Source of the DNA: Natranaerobius trueperi
Lineage (GTDB): Bacteria > Bacillota > Natranaerobiia > Natranaerobiales > Natranaerobiaceae
Assembly (NCBI RefSeq): GCF_002216005.1
Contig: NZ_NIQC01000001.1
Span: 186,001-250,000 of the forward strand
Reading direction: 5' to 3'
DNA length: 64,000 bases
Part shown: positions 1-7,169 of the stretch, piece after piece
Layout: each line of letters begins with the position of its first letter
Numbering within the stretch: the first letter of the stretch is position 1
Notes under the pieces: generated by a model
The model's input: the letters and a program-made list of their open reading frames with translations, nothing else
What the model was told of the DNA's origin: nothing
Databases searched by the model: none
Made by a program: the position numbers and the translations under genes

Positions 1-62
1 AAAATTACTACAAAGAAAATAATTACATAAGTATCTGGTGCCTTAAACTTTGGTTTTGACAT
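1..62 (-). CDS. YfcC-family carrier, N-terminus only (runs off window)
   Basis: Only the first 20 codons are in the window, reading MSKPKFKAPDTYVIIFFVVI. The basic start followed by KFKAPDTYVII and a hydrophobic stretch is the usual opening of the YfcC / C4-dicarboxylate or arginine-ornithine carrier family, integral membrane transporters of anaerobes. The ATG at 60-62 is preceded by a strong GGGAGGGTGG ribosome binding site, so this is a genuine gene start. The substrate cannot be read from this fragment. Family call is from the N-terminal motif only. Confidence 0.55.
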   Translation of the reverse strand, partial: MSKPKFKAPDTYVIIFFVVI

Positions 63-239
63 ACGTACCCACCCTCCCTAAAAAATAATTTATAAAAGCA
101 AGATCCACTACCAACAAAGAAATTTTTTGAATATTTTTTAAAGTGACTGGTAAAAAGGGGTAAATTTCATTAAGTCAAAGATAACATAAAAAAACATGGT
201 TGCTTTGTTGAACCAAACCACCAAGTAACCAACTTCAAT

Positions 240-338
240 TCAACCTAATTTTTCTAAATAAAGAAGTTCTTTTCGATGCTGTAAAGCCTTTTTCATATGC
301 TTCGAAAGATTTTTTGAAGTTTGTACTTCGTCCTTCAT
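240..338 (-). CDS. short ORF, 32 aa, unknown
   Basis: A 32-codon reading frame starts at an ATG with a well-placed AGGAGG eight bases upstream and ends at TGA. The product is small, basic and hydrophilic (begins MKDEVQTSKNLSKHMKK). It has no recognised motif. It lies between the DUF4234 gene and the YfcC-like gene on the same strand. It may be a true small gene or the stub of a truncated larger one; the good ribosome binding site is the main support. Confidence 0.35.
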   Translation of the reverse strand: MKDEVQTSKNLSKHMKKALQHRKELLYLEKLG

Positions 339-378
339 TGCTACCTACCTCCTGAAATTTGAATATTACTTTGAAAGA

Positions 379-693
379 TTATCTTGCATTATTGACTTGA
401 TATTGCATCAAGAAGGGGTTTATCCAGCTTAAGGAAAATATAGTTAAGACAAGATAGAGTAAAGAATGATCGTTGCCACCGACAGCTGCGATTCTTTTCC
501 CTGCAAAATACTGCCAAAGAATATAGTAAATGCCAAAGGTTATGATGGTTAGAAAAATATGCCCTAATCCACCAAAGCCTTCTCCCGTACTGCTTTTTAA
601 ATCCGATTGAAACGCTATATACCAGTAAACTGAATAAAAACCAAAAGTGATAAGTGTTAATAGGATCATCATCCCAATTGATCTTTTTTTCAT
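379..693 (-). CDS. DUF4234-type small membrane protein
   Basis: The 104-residue product has three hydrophobic segments and the paired ITFGFYSVYWY and ITFGIYYILW motifs that characterise DUF4234 proteins, which are small integral membrane proteins of unknown function. The ATG is preceded by GAAGGAGAT at good spacing. A slightly longer frame-shifted ORF on the same strand is a shadow. No partner gene is evident: the 5' side holds a decayed sensor-kinase gene. Confidence 0.7.
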   Translation of the reverse strand: MKKRSIGMMILLTLITFGFYSVYWYIAFQSDLKSSTGEGFGGLGHIFLTIITFGIYYILWQYFAGKRIAAVGGNDHSLLYLVLTIFSLSWINPFLMQYQVNNAR

Positions 694-791
694 AGTTCAT
701 CTCCTTCTTTCTTTTTTTCGTAGTTTTCAAGCATACTTGAAGCACCCTCTTTCACTACTTTTTTATCATATACTTTATTTACTTCCGGAGT

Positions 792-1680
792 TTAATTTAA
801 CTCAGTGATGATTTCTATTCGTTTTTTTTCCATTGGAAAACCCATCCTTACCGTAGTCCCTTCCTTTGGTTTTGGTTAGTCCCAATTTATCACATAATTT
901 CTTACTGAGATAAAGGCCCATACCTGTGGCACTGCCAAAGCGTCTGCCATTTTCTCCTGTAAATCCATTGTCTCGAACTCCAAGTACTATACGGTTTGCT
1001 TTTTCCTCGGCAAAAACACAAATCGCCCGCCCTCTTTGGCGCCATATTTTATGGCATTTACCACAATTTGATTAATGACATTCCACCCATTTTTCATCAC
1101 TGTAAAGGATTTTATCCACATCTTTCATATCCAAGGTATTTTTTTTGCGATAAAATCTATAGAATTACTTTTAATTACCGATGTAATAGGGATTTTAAAG
1201 AAAAAGCTTTAATCAAATAATCTTCACTTACACTATTACTTCTGACATTGTAAAGGGCTTGTTGAACATAGCCTTCAATTTCCCTCAATTTTTTTCGTGG
1301 TGGTGTTTCGTTGGGTTTCGATAATTAACTTTGTAGAGGCAATCGGTGTTTTAATCTCATACACCCAGCCTTCGATATACTCCCGATAACCCTGTTGTTT
1401 TTCCCGATGATATTTTACCTCTTCATGCATCTCGCCTCACTACCCCGAGTATTTCATTTACCACGCGCCCCGTGATAAAACTTTCCGCCTCCATTACCTC
1501 GGCAGTAAATAGCTTGCATCCAATTCGACCAATGTAGCTTGTACTTTATCATAATAACGCTTTAGCTTCAAGGTCTCGATCATAATATAACTACTTAAGG
1601 GCCCAAACCATAAAAGGAATACGAAAATCAATATCCCCTTCGTACACGGTAAAGCTGATGCCATCCACGGCTTTTGTTAC
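792..1680 (-). pseudogene. decayed BceS/GraS-type sensor histidine kinase joined to an ABC ATPase N-terminus
   Basis: Read on the minus strand through several frames, this stretch gives recognisable kinase pieces. Near 1345-1400 is EGWVYEIKTPIASTKLIIE, the dimerisation/phospho-His box of intramembrane-sensing kinases. Near 880-985 is GVRDNGFTGENGRRFGSATG followed by MGLYLSKKLCDKLGL, the ATP lid. The tail reads to a stop at 792. Frameshifts and stops break it repeatedly. At 1630-1680 the frame reads VTKAVDGISFTVYEGD, which looks like an ABC ATPase N-terminus, so a deletion probably fused remnants of a Bce-type ABC/kinase module. The DNA is visibly GC-richer than its neighbours, suggesting transfer. 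An IS element abuts at 1681. Confidence 0.7.
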
Positions 1681-1844
1681 AGTATCAGGGCGAAAAGCCC
1701 ACGCTTTCAATCGTGGGATGAGAGCCTTTTTTTAATAAAATAAAGTTGTACTATAAAGCAAAAACATATACAATTAAATCTTATGAAACAAGAATATAGA
1801 AAAACTAAAACAAAAACAAGGGGATGCCCTAATAAAGAAACAAA

Positions 1845-2502
1845 ATAAAACTAGTGCCGACTAAAAACCAAGAAAAACATCTGACCAATATTTCAAAAGA
1901 ATATATTAAAACTATCAATACTTTGGTATCTAAAATGGTACAAGAAGAACAAGCATTAAAGCTGTCGTCAAAAGATGTTCAAGCATCTATGCCAAGTGCA
2001 GTAAAAAATCAATCTATGATACAGTAATAGGAGTAGATCTAGGATTGAAAGCTCCAGCTGTTTCGGTAACAAGTACCAGAAAAACAAAATTCATAGGAAA
2101 CAGAAGACCAAACAAGTATATTCGCAGAAAATATAAGTCAAAACGTTCTGAACTAGGTCAAGCCAAGAAGTAAATGCCAGCAAAACCTTAAATGACAAAG
2201 AACAAAGATGGATGAAAGACCAAGATCATAAAATTAGCCGTAAAGTGGTTGATTTTGCAAATATCCGAATCACGGCAAGAACAAGCCAACTCAATAAGTA
2301 ATGCTAAGCGGTGAAATGACCATGTATGTAGGTTCTTTTCGTTTTTAATCCAAAATATACAAGTCAAACTTGTCCTATATGTAGAAATCGCAACCATGTA
2401 AAAGACAGAAACTATCAATACTCATGTGGTTTTAAAACCCACCGAGATCGGGTAGCAGGAATGAACATCATCCATGCACCTGTGATAGATGGAGTAGCAT
2501 AA
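1845..2502 (+). pseudogene. tnpB RNA-guided nuclease remnant (copy A)
   Basis: Broken TnpB frame in at least four pieces. An N-terminal part ends at a stop after NQSMIQ. A segment reading VIGVDLGLKAPAV carries the RuvC-I aspartate. A middle piece reads DHKISRKVVDFANIR. The C-terminus has the zinc-ribbon CPICRNRNHVKDRNYQYSCG and the RuvC-III motif HRDRVAGMNI. Stops and small deletions separate the pieces and there is a larger deletion around 2300-2345. No functional nuclease can be made from this copy. Confidence 0.8.
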
Positions 2503-2650
2503 GCAAAAGTCGATCAGCCTATACTGCTATATGCACTGGTATAGGAAAGGTACTGGCATACCCTTAACTTGGGAGCTATCTAAAGCAGAAATGAATTGAG
2601 GACGCATAGCTACCCGAAAATCCCACGCATTTATGCGTGTGGAGTGTCAA
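2503..2650 (+). ncRNA. candidate TnpB guide RNA (omega-RNA) segment, copy A
   Basis: The 148 nt between the tnpB stop and the right end of the element sit where IS605-type omega/reRNAs are encoded: downstream of tnpB and ending at the element boundary, with the guide taken from flanking host DNA. Copies C and D keep the same block (148-149 nt) with only about eight substitutions and one indel between A and D, although their tnpB genes are destroyed. The call rests on position and conservation, not on an expression signal. Confidence 0.5.
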
Positions 2651-2675
2651 GTATTTCTTATTGTAATCCTTAAAA

Positions 2676-2720
2676 AAACAAAAAATATGGTGCTGGCAAC
2701 CTTCGCCAAAACCATATTTT
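2676..2720. terminator. bidirectional terminator-like hairpin
   Basis: Perfect 10-bp arms AAAATATGGT (2682-2691) and ACCATATTTT (2711-2720) flank a 19-nt loop that has an inner GGC/GCC pair. An A run precedes the hairpin, so it could stop transcription from either side. It lies about 290 bp downstream of nagB, so its link to that gene is uncertain. Confidence 0.4.
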
Positions 2721-2774
2721 CTAGATTCTTTTTTCTAAAATTCTTTGAAGTTTCTTTTGATGACCCTACAGTTG

Positions 2775-2838
2775 AACAAAGTTGTCACGCATTCTCGTGC
2801 CTTTAGTCATGAGTAAGTGGTGACATATGTTGGCTAAA
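2775..2838. repeat. solo end of a second IS200/IS605-like family
   Basis: The segment contains TTGTCACGCATTCTCGTGCC followed by TTTAGTCATGAG. The reverse complement of 24329-24383 carries the same pattern (CCACGCATTCTCATGACTTT, then AGTCATGAG), and related hairpin ends lie at 57618-57665 and 60864-60893. The last two lie beside tnpB fragments of a family distinct from copies A-D. No coding sequence remains here. The rest of 2651-3006 shows nothing else I can name. Confidence 0.5.
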
Positions 2839-3006
2839 ACAAACTTAAATTTCCCATATAACTATATTTATATAAAGAACAATCATCCTTTTTTTTTTGA
2901 AAAAACTTGATCCTTTAAATCATAAATACCTTTACCTGATAGGGTAAAAGCATAAACCTACATGAGTCAGAACAAATACGGTTCAGTCTCAGCCATGTTG
3001 AATAAT

Positions 3007-3741
3007 TTAAAATGGACTTGACTCTTTATCTAATATAACTGTCACATCTTTATGTAATTTTAAAAAGGTTGCAGGTAAGTTAGTATTTATATTATGGTGT
3101 AGCATTTTACTCACTATTTCTTTTTTATTACTTCCGTTTGCTAATAAAATTATTTTATCTGCTTTTAAAATAGTCCCCATACCCATAGTCAAAGCTCTTT
3201 TGGGTATATGATAAGCACTTTCCTCTCCTCTTTCTACTAATAACTTTTCATTTTGCTTTATAGTCTCTTCTTTCAAATTAGTGACATGAGTTTTATCATT
3301 AAGCTCTTCTCCTGGCTCATTAAAGCCTATATGACCATTAGTCCCAATCCCTAGTATTTGTAGATCGATACCTTTTTTTACTACTTTGTTTTCATACTCA
3401 TTACAAGCCTTTTCTTCATTTTCAGGATTACTTAAAGGAATATTGATATTTTCTTTTTTAATGTCAATATGGTTAAATAAGTTTTCCATCATATATGAGT
3501 AATAACTTACTGGACTTGAAGGAGATATTCCCAAAAATTCATCTAAATTAAAGGTAGTAGCTTCTTTAAAAGAAACCTCACCATTTTGATACATCTTTAC
3601 TAAATTTTCATACATACCCATAGGTGTCATACCAGTAGCAAGACCTAGATTACTATTTGCTTTTAATAAAAGTTGTGCCTTTATATACTCAGCCGCTAAT
3701 CTACTTAACTCTTCATAATCATTAACCGTTATAAGTTTCAT
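3007..3741 (-). CDS. nagB: glucosamine-6-phosphate deaminase
   Basis: Cytosolic enzyme converting glucosamine-6-phosphate to fructose-6-phosphate plus ammonia, the last step of amino-sugar use. The 244-aa protein has the family landmarks: LGLATGMTP near residue 32, the catalytic LDEFLG near 66, GIGTNGHIGFNEPG near 131 with the active-site His and Glu, and LTMGMGTILKA near 184. I place the start at MKLITVNDYEEL because GAGGGG lies just upstream; a frame extending 20 codons further lacks a ribosome site. Length is normal for Firmicute NagB. No nagA or sugar transporter is beside it; IS debris lies upstream at 3806-4232. Confidence 0.93.
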   Translation of the reverse strand: MKLITVNDYEELSRLAAEYIKAQLLLKANSNLGLATGMTPMGMYENLVKMYQNGEVSFKEATTFNLDEFLGISPSSPVSYYSYMMENLFNHIDIKKENINIPLSNPENEEKACNEYENKVVKKGIDLQILGIGTNGHIGFNEPGEELNDKTHVTNLKEETIKQNEKLLVERGEESAYHIPKRALTMGMGTILKADKIILLANGSNKKEIVSKMLHHNINTNLPATFLKLHKDVTVILDKESSPF

Positions 3742-3805
3742 ATCATCAGCCCCTCTAATTAATAATATCATATGGTTTTTAACTATTACTTTAAAACACA
3801 TGTGA

Positions 3806-4232
3806 ACCTCTCATACTAAATTCACGGGCTTCTAATATAACTACTAAAATTTCCTGTTTCTAAGACTGACCTTAATGCGTCGTATTCTCTACAGGCGTTA
3901 AATCGGATAGTTCGATCCCCTATATTTATCATGCTAACGTTCGCAGTTCCTTTTTTTTAAGAATGTTTTTACTAGAATTTATATTCCTTTTCGTAATGTG
4001 TCCCACAGTTATTTCAAGTCTGTACTCAAATTGAAAAGTTTTAACTTTTATGTTCTTTGAGTTTTTACTTTTCCTTGTAGTATCTTGTGTCAGTACTTAA
4101 GACACCAGTATATATGATAGTATAAACATATCCTCTTCCAAAAGTAAATTATTCCATATGTAACCAGCCTTTAATTATATAATAGCATAAATATGTGAGG
4201 ATATAAATACAGGTTTGTTACGACTCTTAGTA
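3806..4232 (-). mobile_element. highly degraded IS200/IS605-like remnant
   Basis: Read on the minus strand, the block starts with an IS-like end (CATACTAAGAGTCGTAAC), followed by a TnpA-like start reading FGRGYVYTIIYT after a broken ATG. It then reads NACREYDALRSVLETG, similar to the cysteine/glutamate-rich tail of TnpB proteins, and closes with a second end containing the same CATACTAA core. All frames are broken. Assignment to the superfamily is tentative and rests on these weak resemblances plus the end arrangement. Confidence 0.4.
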
Positions 4233-4500
4233 TGAGATCTAGGCACTGTGCTAAAGATAACATTTGAAAAAACACTAAAATTATTGAAACAATACCTAAT
4301 AGATCATACAGCTTCTACTTTTAAGAAAAAAAAAGCTGAAAAAGACTCATGTCTTCTTAGCTCTAATGGTTCAATAATTACACAAATAATTTATTTGTTA
4401 TATTTAAGATTATTATATTGTTCTAATTTAATACCAACTTTCATAGTTTCTTTTTTTATAACTTACCATTATAATAACATTTTTAAATACTTCACATATA
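4233..4500. other. AT-rich intergenic stretch, nothing recognised
   Basis: A 97-codon frame on the plus strand crosses this stretch, but it has no ribosome site, unusual low-complexity AT-driven composition, and runs through the terminator hairpin of the opposing gene. I see no promoter or RNA gene here that I can support. Confidence 0.4.
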
Positions 4501-4530
4501 ATAAGGGTGGCTCAAACAGCCACCCTTATC
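4501..4530 (-). terminator. terminator of the dehydratase-like gene
   Basis: Ten-base arms AAGGGTGGCT and AGCCACCCTT around a 5-nt loop, directly after the stop codon of the minus-strand gene. The tail is U-rich but interrupted (TTATTATAT). Confidence 0.7.
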
Positions 4531-4532
4531 CT

Positions 4533-5672
4533 TTATTTTAAAATTTCTAAAAAGGAATCTACACGTAACTTAATTTGTTCAGTATCTGCATCAGTATAAT
4601 CAGTTTCAATTTGCATTAACGGAATCTCATAATTTTCTTGAAGAAAATCTTTTAACATTTTAGATTCAATATTATAAGTATGACAAGCTTGCAATGTTAT
4701 ATCTACAACACCATCTATTTGATATTCTTCAACTAATGACCCTATTAAATCAAATCGCCCATCATTTGGTGAGAGACAGGAACAAGGTAGTTCCATATAC
4801 TTTTCTGCTATAGATGTAAGTGAATCATCTGACTCAGGGACATTTTTAACAAGCCCTTTTACTCCAGAGCAAGCTTCTTGAAGTATAACTTGTCCACCCT
4901 GATTTTCAATTATATTTAATGTTTTTTCTTGACCAACTCCTGTAGGTGATCCAGTAACTAAGATTCTTGGCCTATCATCCTTAGACTTATCATTTTTAAT
5001 AAACTCTCTAACTTCGTCTATGATCTCTTGAATTTTTTCAAGATAAGTCTCTCTATCTAATTGAAACTGTCTTGCCCAGATAACTTTTAATAGGTCTTGT
5101 CCTTTTAACGGGGCAGGGTTATGTTTATTAAGAGAAACTAGCTCCATTAATTTGGTTCTTTCAGTATTATGAGCTTTAATTGCTTTTTGTAGACTTTCTT
5201 CTGTAATTTGAGTATCAAATTTTTCTTCTAGGAAAGCTTTAGCTCTTTTTAGCTCATGAACCCAATGCTCTCTTTTTAATTCATAGGTAGACGAGTTTGG
5301 GATATCTAATACCATCATAGGTTTAATATCTTTCATATATTCATACATTTTCTTTTTCCCATCACAAGTAGTTTCTGCCATAATGACATCTGCAAAATGG
5401 AAAAATGGACATTTATCTGTAACAGCAAAACCATAGCTTGATTTAATTAAAGGACATAAATTTCTTGGTAGATCTTTTTCAGCCGCTGCTATTGGATCCT
5501 GTTTAGTAGCACATAGTCCTACTGGTATAGCTCCTGATGCCTCGATTAGTTCAACAGGTGTAAAAACACAATAATATCCTACAACATTTTTCCCTTGTTC
5601 CTTTTGTTCTTTTATCTTTACCATATTTTCAGGTATTAAATTATCAAAATACTCCATAGCCTTTGGTCTCAT
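4533..5672 (-). CDS. 2-hydroxyacyl-CoA dehydratase-family (HgdB/YjiM/double-cubane-like) Fe-S protein
   Basis: 379-aa cytosolic protein of the HgdB/BcrC/BadD superfamily, which holds oxygen-sensitive iron-sulfur clusters energised by a cognate ATPase. Cysteines lie at about residues 35, 54, 73, 88, 103, 268, 297, 299 and 330. The opening GYYCVFTPVELIEASGAIP is typical of the stand-alone YjiM / double-cubane-cluster branch rather than of two-subunit dehydratases. The activase gene lies 1 bp upstream, and no second dehydratase subunit or CoA-transferase is adjacent. It therefore probably acts as a single-subunit reductase of small substrates, with the physiological substrate unknown. A classical hydroxyacyl-CoA dehydratase role is possible but less supported. 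Confidence 0.8.
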   Translation of the reverse strand: MRPKAMEYFDNLIPENMVKIKEQKEQGKNVVGYYCVFTPVELIEASGAIPVGLCATKQDPIAAAEKDLPRNLCPLIKSSYGFAVTDKCPFFHFADVIMAETTCDGKKKMYEYMKDIKPMMVLDIPNSSTYELKREHWVHELKRAKAFLEEKFDTQITEESLQKAIKAHNTERTKLMELVSLNKHNPAPLKGQDLLKVIWARQFQLDRETYLEKIQEIIDEVREFIKNDKSKDDRPRILVTGSPTGVGQEKTLNIIENQGGQVILQEACSGVKGLVKNVPESDDSLTSIAEKYMELPCSCLSPNDGRFDLIGSLVEEYQIDGVVDITLQACHTYNIESKMLKDFLQENYEIPLMQIETDYTDADTEQIKLRVDSFLEILK

Positions 5673-5673
5673 A

Positions 5674-6456
5674 TTAATTTGCCTCCTTTAATAGTTGTTC
5701 ATATCCAATTATACTAGCACCAAGGGCAGCAGTAATAATTGGACTATTAGGTGTAGTAACATCATAACCACTTATTTGTCTTAAATAGTTTCTTAAAACT
5801 TTACTTTTAGCTACACCTCCTGTGAAAATAATTTTTTCAGAAGCTGGATTTACCTTATTAATCATTGTAGATATGCGTGTAGCAATAGATTTCAATAGCC
5901 CTGCTACAATAGCTCCTTTGTCTTTACCTTGCATCATTAAGTTAAGTACTTCAGTTTCACAAAATACACTACACATACTTCCGATCTCGATAGGTTCTTT
6001 GTTAAAAGCTATTTCATCAATATCTTTTAAGGTTAGTCCTAGTGCTTTTACTGACATTTCTAAAAATCTACCCGTCCCTGCTGCACACTTATCATTTAAA
6101 ACAAAGTCTAGTACTTTACCATTTGAGTTAATCAACATAGCTTTGCTATCTTGTCCACCTACATCTAATATACCTTTAACATCTGAAAACAGATAATTAC
6201 AACCTTTTCCCTGACAAATAATTTCACTTACAACTTTATCTGCAAAAGGTAAATGAATCCTACCATATCCAGTACCTAGCACTTTTGAAATCTGCCCTTT
6301 TGAAATATTAAACTCAGTGCAAATATCATCTATAATGCTTTCTCCGATTGTAGTTGGATCAAAACCCGTAGGTTTATAAATAGAACGAAAATTAGAGCCA
6401 TCATATAATACTCCCTTTGTAGTAACAGATCCAATATCAATTCCAACTGTATACAT
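5674..6456 (-). CDS. ATP-dependent activase of the dehydratase family (HgdC/YjiL-like)
   Basis: ASKHA-fold ATPase that binds a [4Fe-4S] cluster between two subunits and pumps low-potential electrons into its partner. Seen in the 260-aa sequence: N-terminal phosphate loop MYTVGIDIGSVTTKGVL, DVGGQDSKAM in the middle, the two cluster cysteines in NDKCAAGTGRFLE and SMCSVFCETEV, and the C-terminal adenosine motif FTGGVAKS. I chose the ATG at 6456 because GGAGGAG sits eight bases upstream; a TTG five codons earlier is itself part of that ribosome site. It is co-transcribed with the downstream dehydratase-like gene (1 bp gap). Electrons probably come from reduced ferredoxin. Confidence 0.87.
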   Translation of the reverse strand: MYTVGIDIGSVTTKGVLYDGSNFRSIYKPTGFDPTTIGESIIDDICTEFNISKGQISKVLGTGYGRIHLPFADKVVSEIICQGKGCNYLFSDVKGILDVGGQDSKAMLINSNGKVLDFVLNDKCAAGTGRFLEMSVKALGLTLKDIDEIAFNKEPIEIGSMCSVFCETEVLNLMMQGKDKGAIVAGLLKSIATRISTMINKVNPASEKIIFTGGVAKSKVLRNYLRQISGYDVTTPNSPIITAALGASIIGYEQLLKEAN

Positions 6457-6571
6457 AATAAACTCCTCCAACGAAAATATAATTAATCTATCTTAATTAT
6501 ATTCTCTAGTGCTAGATGTAACAAATAGTTTCTATAAATATCAAAAATACTAAGTATAGTTTCTATCAATA

Positions 6572-6597
6572 GAAAAACCTCCGGAAAGATCCGGAGA
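6572..6597 (-). terminator. rho-independent terminator after iorB
   Basis: Stem CTCCGGA/TCCGGAG with a short loop, followed on the minus strand by a U5 run, immediately downstream of the iorB stop. It separates the ior operon from the activase gene. Confidence 0.85.
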
Positions 6598-6598
6598 T

Positions 6599-7168
6599 TT
6601 AAGTATCAAACCCATATTCAAAAGCTTTAATATTAGCTTCTAAAAACTTTTTTGGTACATTTTTATTGATTGAATTGATCCAACAATCTTTAGAAATATC
6701 TGTTCTATCTGCGAGCAGTCCTACAAGAAATGTATTCGCTAGCTTTTCTGTTCCAAACTCTTTTCCTTTTTCAAAAGCATTTAAGGCTACAAGCTCACAT
6801 TTGTCTTTAAGACGACTATAGCAATCTTTTGGATATTGTTCTTTTTCTAAAAGAACTGAAGTAGGATAAATTTCTCTAGTATTTAAAAATATATGACCAT
6901 TTTCATGTGACATTACATCTAACCATCGTAATGCTTCTAAAGGTTCCATAGCTAACATAAAATGTCCTTTACCCCTAGCAATATTTGGAGAAAACACTTG
7001 TTTACCATACCTTATTGTTCCCCAAACTTTTCCTCCTCTTTGGCTTAATCCAATAATATCGGTAGTTTTTAAGTCATATCCAGCATTTAAAATAGCATCA
7101 GCTATTAATTTAGTTGATAAGACTAATCCTTGGCCTCCAACTCCACAAAGGATAATATTAGTTGTCAT
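6599..7168 (-). CDS. iorB: indolepyruvate:ferredoxin oxidoreductase beta subunit
   Basis: 189-aa small subunit that partners IorA in oxidative decarboxylation of aryl-pyruvates (from Trp, Phe, Tyr) to aryl-acetyl-CoA with reduction of ferredoxin. It carries the gamma-type oxidoreductase motif CGVGGQGLVLSTKLIADA at the N-terminus and ends in a conserved FEYGFDT-like tail. The start is the ATG at 7168, behind AAAGGAGG. A frame extending 11 codons upstream overlaps the end of iorA and has no ribosome site. It lies 1 bp after iorA, so the two are one operon. Confidence 0.9.
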   Translation of the reverse strand: MTTNIILCGVGGQGLVLSTKLIADAILNAGYDLKTTDIIGLSQRGGKVWGTIRYGKQVFSPNIARGKGHFMLAMEPLEALRWLDVMSHENGHIFLNTREIYPTSVLLEKEQYPKDCYSRLKDKCELVALNAFEKGKEFGTEKLANTFLVGLLADRTDISKDCWINSINKNVPKKFLEANIKAFEYGFDT

Positions 7169-7169
7169 A

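Larger units (their letters stand above)
1681..2650 (+). mobile_element. IS608-like (IS200/IS605) element, copy A, defective
   Basis: The left end begins AGTATCAGGGCGAAAAG immediately after the host tetranucleotide TTAC (1677-1680), and the right end finishes ...GTGGAGTGTCAA at 2650. The same boundaries recur in three other copies in this window. Inside are a subterminal hairpin at the left end, the first codons of tnpA (from 1783, reading MKQEYRKTK) with the rest deleted, a broken tnpB and a right-end hairpin (CCCACGCATTTATGCGTG). TTAC and TCAA match the cleavage sites known for ISHp608. The copy cannot move by itself, but its ends look intact. Confidence 0.85.

Noticed and set aside
389-745. 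118-codon minus-strand ORF overlapping the DUF4234 gene
   Set aside because: Out-of-frame shadow of a well-supported membrane protein gene; contains its ribosome site as coding sequence.
996-1220. Plus-strand ORF of 74 codons in the kinase pseudogene
   Set aside because: Antisense to recognisable sensor-kinase fragments; no ribosome site.
2188-2418. Minus-strand ORF of 76 codons inside IS copy A
   Set aside because: Antisense to tnpB fragments; no ribosome site.
4248-4541. 97-codon plus-strand ORF before the dehydratase-like gene
   Set aside because: No ribosome site, low-complexity AT-driven residues, and it runs through the terminator hairpin of the opposing gene.
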